Below, one piece after another: positions 7,226-10,769 of a stretch of 10,769 nucleotides of DNA (its first letter is position 1; each line of letters opens with the position of its first letter). The stretch covers positions 1 through 10,769 of the forward strand of contig JAESUD010000162.1 in assembly GCA_016763335.1 (NCBI GenBank). The letters run 5' to 3'. The stretch comes from Emcibacteraceae bacterium (GTDB lineage: Bacteria; Pseudomonadota; Alphaproteobacteria; Sphingomonadales; Emcibacteraceae). The notes under the pieces were generated by a model that worked only from the letters and a program-made list of their open reading frames with translations, was not told the origin of the DNA and made no database searches. The position numbers and the translations under genes are program-made.

Positions 7226-7378
7226 ATGGAACTATTTCGTTATACACGCGATATGTACGGTCAGGAAACATTACAGGGGATATCTTGGGATCTCCTGCCC
7301 GTTTTCGTTGGCATAGCGGCGGCAGTTATCGCTGTCCATTACGCCTATTGCGCTTTTATGAGTGCAAAAAAGAAATAG
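7226..7378 (+). CDS. 50-aa single-span membrane protein, last gene of the Mo hydroxylase operon
   Basis: A short open frame begins five bases after the FAD-subunit stop, with AGGA upstream of its ATG, and ends just before the operon terminator. The predicted protein has a polar N-terminal stretch (residues 1-21, with R5, R8, D9, E14), one hydrophobic span (about 22-44) containing His38 and Cys42, and a basic tail K48-K49-K50. By the positive-inside tendency the tail would be cytoplasmic and the N-terminus periplasmic. I do not recognise a family. Position suggests a membrane anchor, assembly or electron-transfer helper for the hydroxylase, perhaps contacting the cytochrome b encoded divergently. 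The organised start, span, tail and exact fit between stop and terminator favour a real gene, but conservation was not tested. Confidence 0.7.
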   Translation: MELFRYTRDMYGQETLQGISWDLLPVFVGIAAAVIAVHYAYCAFMSAKKK

Positions 7379-7396
7379 TTAGGACAAAAAACATCT

Positions 7397-7432
7397 AAAG
7401 CCCTCCAATTAATTTTTGGGGGGCTTTTTTTT
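7397..7432 (+). terminator. Intrinsic terminator of the Mo hydroxylase operon
   Basis: AAAGCCCTCC, an 11-base loop, then GGGGGGCTTT running into a T tract. The ten-pair stem has one T-G wobble. It lies 18 bases after the stop of the 50-aa gene, so that small gene belongs to the operon and the next gene pair is transcribed separately. Confidence 0.9.
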
Positions 7433-7434
7433 AT

Positions 7435-7463
7435 TTGTCATTCCCTAAAATTATACTTATCAT
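7435..7463 (+). promoter_or_regulatory. Candidate sigma70 promoter for the DadA-like / NhaC-like operon
   Basis: TTGTCA (7435-7440), a 17-base spacer, and TATCAT (7458-7463): five of six matches in each hexamer with ideal spacing. It lies directly after the terminator and would give a leader of about 27 bases to the GTG start at 7497. No operator-like palindrome of note is seen around it. Confidence 0.6.
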
Positions 7464-7496
7464 CATTAAAAACAAGGGATTGCTGAGGTAAAACGC

Positions 7497-8714
7497 GTGA
7501 CAAAAAAAGTGATAATTATCGGTGCGGGGATCGTTGGATTAACATCGGCCTGCCGATTGGCTCAAGAAGGTTTTCAAGTTACCATCATTGAAAAAAACAG
7601 CCGTCCTGGCACAGGAACCAGTCAGGCCAATGCCGGACAATTAATTTATAATTTTGGGGCAATGGCATCACCATCATTCATTAAAAACCTGCCGAAAGCG
7701 CTTACTGATCCAAATCAGGGCATAATCGCCGGCAAATTATTACTGCCGTCCAACTGGCTATGGGCATTAAAATTTTTAAGCCAATCCACATCAAACGCAT
7801 GGCAAAAAAACTCCCTAGCCCTAATAAATATTGCTCACCGTTCAAGAAGCGCAATGAAGGCGTTTAATCGACGCCATGATATCGACTTTAATTGGCGCAA
7901 AGACGGCAAACTGATAATTTACGACAATGAAGCAAGCCTCAGAAGCGCTGAAACCACTGCAAAATTCCAAAGAGAACACGGCGGAAATCATCAGGTAATA
8001 TCAAAAGAAAAATGTTTTGAACTCGAGCCTGCCTTAATTAACTCAGCAAGAAAAATATCCGGCGCCACATATTTAGCGGATGCGGAAATTGGTGACTGTT
8101 ATGCTTACTGTAAAAGCCTTGCTGATATTTTATGCCGTCATTACGGCGGCAAAATTCATTATAACGTAACCGTCGATGGGTTTGAGAGCCATAAAGATCA
8201 AATTTCCGCAGTAAAAACCACTAACGGCCTAATTGAAGGCGATATATTTATCATTTCAGCTGGCATTGATAGCCCTAAGCTACTGGATCGAAGTTTTCCC
8301 AATAAGTCACCGATCATAGGTATTAAAGGCATTAGCCTGACTTATCCGCTTGGCTCAACCCCACCTGACCTCAGCGTGACTGATGCAGCTGGTAAGTTCG
8401 TTATTGCCCGGCTTGGTGAAAAAGTACGCGTCACAGGTTATGCCATATTTTCAAGTGACTTGAGCATTAACCCGGATCATGTCAGCAAGCTCGAAGAAAA
8501 AGCAAAATCATTGATGCCTGATGCCGCAGATTATGCCGCTTCGCCTGATATCTGGACCGGTTTAAGGCCACAAACCCCGAGTGACCTGCCTATGATAAGT
8601 AAGGCTGGCGCAAAGAATTTATACGTAAATGCCGGACGTGGATCATCAGGGTGGATTTTGAGCTTTGGATCAGCAGAAAAATTAACCGATATAATAATCA
8701 ACGATAATAAGTAA
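7497..8714 (+). CDS. DadA-like FAD-dependent D-amino acid dehydrogenase / amine oxidoreductase
   Basis: A 405-residue flavoprotein of the DAO / D-amino acid dehydrogenase family, expected to oxidise an amino acid or secondary amine to the imino/keto product and pass electrons to the respiratory chain. The N-terminus holds the FAD motif G9-A-G-I-V-G14 with Glu32 closing the second strand, then T41-S-Q-A-N-A-G-Q48, a DadA-type segment. The C-terminus has W-T-G-L-R-P-Q-T-P-S-D and G-R-G-S-S-G-W, where canonical DadA has G-H-G-T-L-G-W, so substrate may differ. It is a little shorter than E. coli DadA. Translation starts at GTG, with GAGGT (7485-7489) well placed upstream. No signal peptide; probably on the cytoplasmic side of the membrane. 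The transporter gene follows after 19 bases. A D-hydroxyproline or other D-amino acid substrate is possible; no racemase is encoded nearby. Confidence 0.88.
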   Translation: MTKKVIIIGAGIVGLTSACRLAQEGFQVTIIEKNSRPGTGTSQANAGQLIYNFGAMASPSFIKNLPKALTDPNQGIIAGKLLLPSNWLWALKFLSQSTSNAWQKNSLALINIAHRSRSAMKAFNRRHDIDFNWRKDGKLIIYDNEASLRSAETTAKFQREHGGNHQVISKEKCFELEPALINSARKISGATYLADAEIGDCYAYCKSLADILCRHYGGKIHYNVTVDGFESHKDQISAVKTTNGLIEGDIFIISAGIDSPKLLDRSFPNKSPIIGIKGISLTYPLGSTPPDLSVTDAAGKFVIARLGEKVRVTGYAIFSSDLSINPDHVSKLEEKAKSLMPDAADYAASPDIWTGLRPQTPSDLPMISKAGAKNLYVNAGRGSSGWILSFGSAEKLTDIIINDNK

Positions 8715-8733
8715 AAATAAGAAAGTTACCTGA

Positions 8734-10242
8734 ATGAGCGATTACGGCATATTGTCTATTATCCCCCCTTCCCTAAGCATCCTTCTAGCGGTCACTACCC
8801 GTAACATCATGCTTTCATTAACCGCTGGCGCTTTTAGTGGCTGTCTTATTTTAACCGGGTTTAACCCATTCTTTGCCATTGCTGAATTGGTTGAAGACCA
8901 TATCTTCATTCAAATCACTAGCGGATCAAACGCCCAGATCATCATTATCATGTTTGCTATTGGCGGCTTTATTCACCTGCTTGATAAATCGGGCGGCGCA
9001 AAGGCCTTCTCAACCGTAATGACCCGGTTTATTTCAAATGCAAAGCGGGCACAGCTCGCCGCTTGGACGGCGGGAATATGTGTATTTTTTACCGATTCCG
9101 GTAATGCCCTGATTGTCGGGCCACTTTTCAAACCTGTCTTTAAACAATTAAAAGTTTGCCGTGAAAAACTAGCCTATATCATCGATACAACGGCCTCCCC
9201 GGTGAGCATTCTTGTACCCTTTATCAGTTGGGGTATTTATATTATGAACCTGATTGAAAATACTTACGGCGATGTCGGCATCGAAGGCGAGCCATTTCAG
9301 GTATTATTAAGCGTCTGGCCTTATCAGTTTTATGCTTTTCTCGCCTTGTTATCCATCCCGATGATTTTATCAACGGGTAAGGATTATGGCCCAATGGCAC
9401 GGGCCCAAGCCAACTACAACAAAGAGCTCCATAATGACCCCGACGAACAACTAAAAACAGATATTCCGTCGGACATACCAGAAAAAGAAAATTTAAGTGC
9501 CGTTTTGCTGCCTCTCGGTATTCTTCTCGCCACTATGGCCATTTACATGGGCTATTTCGTCATGACTGAAGGGGTGAAAAGCATCCATATGCGCGGCGGC
9601 ATATTAACCGCCTATATTTTTGCCGCTGTGGCCTGCGCTTATTTAATGAAGAAACAGAAAAATCAGCCTTACAATGAAACCTTCAATGAATATGTTAAAG
9701 GAATGCAAAACCTTGTATTCATATGCCTTTTGCTTGTCCTCGCCTGGTCATTAAGTTCGATCTGTAAAGAGCTTAAAACGGGGTATTATATTGCCGCAAT
9801 AATTGGTGACAGTATTTCACCGAGCTTTATACCGCTCATTGTGTTTAGCATCGGCGCGGTGATGTCTTTTGCCACCGGGTCTTCTTACGGTACTTTCGCC
9901 ATTTTGTTAATCATCGTTATTCCTGTTGCTTATACTTTAAACGCACCGCTTGAACTGACGATTGCTGCCGTCTTAAGTGGCGGGTTATTTGGCGATCACA
10001 CCTCCCCCATATCCGACACCACGGTTTTAGCCTCAATGGGGGCGGACTGTCCCCATATTGACCATGTCACAACGCAATTTTCCTATGCACTTATCCCCGG
10101 CACTATGACCTTTATGACATTTCTGGTTTCTGGCTTTTATCAATCTCCCTATATAATTTTCGCCATGATCATTTGTCAGTTTATCGTCATTAAAACAATA
10201 ATGCGTGTTTTTGGCACCACGAATGGCTTATTGATAAAATGA
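8734..10242 (+). CDS. NhaC-family ion-coupled membrane transporter (Na+/H+ antiporter-like)
   Basis: A 502-residue inner-membrane protein with roughly eleven or twelve hydrophobic spans. Family marks are T120-D-S-G-N124 in a membrane segment, D151-T-T-A-S-P-V157 followed by a P-F-I-S-W-G segment, and G420-D-H-T-S-P-I-S-D-T-T430 followed by an H-x-D-H-V segment. These are the conserved charged and polar sites of the NhaC type in the ion transporter superfamily. A hydrophilic, acidic loop lies around residues 225-255. The family includes Na+/H+ antiporters and organic-acid exchangers of the MleN type. Because the gene follows the DadA-like dehydrogenase by 19 bases on the same transcript, it may carry that enzyme's substrate or product rather than act in pH control; this is inference. 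The ribosome site is weak (an AAGAAAG-like run), perhaps relying on coupling to the upstream gene. Confidence 0.9.
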   Translation: MSDYGILSIIPPSLSILLAVTTRNIMLSLTAGAFSGCLILTGFNPFFAIAELVEDHIFIQITSGSNAQIIIIMFAIGGFIHLLDKSGGAKAFSTVMTRFISNAKRAQLAAWTAGICVFFTDSGNALIVGPLFKPVFKQLKVCREKLAYIIDTTASPVSILVPFISWGIYIMNLIENTYGDVGIEGEPFQVLLSVWPYQFYAFLALLSIPMILSTGKDYGPMARAQANYNKELHNDPDEQLKTDIPSDIPEKENLSAVLLPLGILLATMAIYMGYFVMTEGVKSIHMRGGILTAYIFAAVACAYLMKKQKNQPYNETFNEYVKGMQNLVFICLLLVLAWSLSSICKELKTGYYIAAIIGDSISPSFIPLIVFSIGAVMSFATGSSYGTFAILLIIVIPVAYTLNAPLELTIAAVLSGGLFGDHTSPISDTTVLASMGADCPHIDHVTTQFSYALIPGTMTFMTFLVSGFYQSPYIIFAMIICQFIVIKTIMRVFGTTNGLLIK

Positions 10243-10317
10243 GCCATATTTTCCCTATACAAATTGAAAAATATAAGGCACGGTAACAGATCAAAAATAT
10301 AAATTGGGAACAAGAAA

Positions 10318-10769
10318 ATGCCTTTATGTAAGTTTATTAAAACTCCATTCGCGTTGGTCCTAAGTCTGTTGTTCACACAAATCTCATTTACATCAACAAG
10401 CTTTGCTACGGATACCGTAAATCCATCTTTATTTTCAAATAAAGAATATAGACAAATCGGCCCGTGGCGCGGTGGGCGAGCGACAACCATTTCCGGCGTA
10501 AAAGGCGACATTTTCACCTATTATATGGGTGCAGCGGGCGGCGGTGTCTGGAAAACCACCAACGGCGGCACCACATGGAAAAACATTTCCGACAAGGATT
10601 TTAACGTCGGCACAATCGGCGCGGTCGCCGTATCAGAGTCCGATCCAAATGTGATTTATGTGGGAACAGGTGAAGCCCCAATTCGCGGTGTTACTACCAG
10701 TCACGGTGACGGAGTTTATAAATCAACCGACGCCGGGGAAACATGGACCCATATTGGCCTACCGGACGC
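10318..10769 (+). CDS. Secreted Asp-box (BNR/sortilin-like) beta-propeller protein, partial (N-terminus only)
   Basis: The first 150 residues are present; the frame is open at the right edge. Residues 1-30 form a Sec signal peptide (K5, K8, hydrophobic core 11-24, cleavage after S-F-A30). The mature start contains G48-P-W-R-G-G-R54 and then two Asp-box-like blades: W78-K-T-T-N-G-G-T-T-W87 and Y134-K-S-T-D-A-G-E-T-W143, with G-A-A-G-G-G-V-W ahead of the first. This matches large proteins of the glycosyl-hydrolase-like / VPS10-sortilin propeller group, often around a thousand residues long, found in the periplasm or outside. Many are annotated as glycosyl hydrolases on weak grounds, so I make no enzymatic claim. 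A GGGA (10306-10309) precedes the ATG. The 75-base gap after the transporter gene shows no convincing terminator or promoter, so independent transcription is unproven. Confidence 0.88.
   Translation, partial: MPLCKFIKTPFALVLSLLFTQISFTSTSFATDTVNPSLFSNKEYRQIGPWRGGRATTISGVKGDIFTYYMGAAGGGVWKTTNGGTTWKNISDKDFNVGTIGAVAVSESDPNVIYVGTGEAPIRGVTTSHGDGVYKSTDAGETWTHIGLPD

Noticed and set aside
10231..10261. Possible promoter TTGATA-N19-TATACA before the propeller gene
   Set aside because: The spacer is too long and the -10 match is only four of six; too weak to list as a feature.
10247..10273. Possible hairpin ATATTTT / AAAATAT after the transporter gene
   Set aside because: The stem is short and only A-T pairs with a long loop and no T tract, so it is not a credible terminator.
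10176..10517. Minus-strand open frame of 113 codons
   Set aside because: It is antisense to the end of the transporter and the signal peptide and first blade of the propeller protein, both well supported on the plus strand.

Overview
The window looks like a stretch of a Gram-negative, respiring, AT-leaning proteobacterial chromosome. This rests on a Tat signal with a lipobox, Sec signal peptides ending in A-x-A-type sites, a cytochrome b, a molybdenum hydroxylase, and sigma70-like promoters with GGAGG/AGGA ribosome sites. A marine alphaproteobacterium is a reasonable guess from the gene mix, but nothing in the sequence proves the taxon. I see no tRNA, rRNA, CRISPR array, insertion sequence or phage gene.

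Left part (1-2887, minus strand): a tightly packed four-gene operon read right to left. It encodes a cytochrome b561-type haem b membrane protein (202 aa), a 139-aa protein of unknown function, a 432-aa secreted protein of unknown function (start overlaps the preceding stop as TAATG), and a secreted alpha/beta hydrolase cut by the window edge.

Centre (3177-7378, plus strand): a divergent operon for a three-subunit molybdenum hydroxylase of the xanthine dehydrogenase / aldehyde oxidase / isoquinoline 1-oxidoreductase family. Gene order is [2Fe-2S] subunit, molybdopterin subunit, FAD subunit, then a 50-aa single-span membrane protein, closed by a strong intrinsic terminator (7397-7432). The [2Fe-2S] subunit carries a twin-arginine motif followed by a lipobox cysteine, so it is probably exported folded and lipid-anchored. 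The other two subunits have no signal and would travel with it. The FAD subunit has a Cys-rich insert that fits an extra [4Fe-4S] cluster, as in the periplasmic PaoABC type. The 289-bp divergent spacer holds candidate promoters for both directions and a perfect 7+7 palindrome.

The most interesting reading (inference) is that both divergent operons make one membrane-bound periplasmic oxidation system. The hydrolase may release or process a substrate, the Mo enzyme oxidises it, electrons pass through FeS/FAD to the cytochrome b and then to quinone, and the two unknown proteins and the 50-aa membrane protein are accessory parts. The substrate is unknown.

Right part (7435-10242, plus strand): a two-gene operon with its own good sigma70-like promoter, encoding a DadA-like FAD amino-acid dehydrogenase and an NhaC-family ion-coupled transporter. 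The pairing suggests uptake or export coupled to oxidation of an amino acid or amine. From 10318 to the window end is the N-terminal part of a secreted Asp-box (BNR/sortilin-like) beta-propeller protein.
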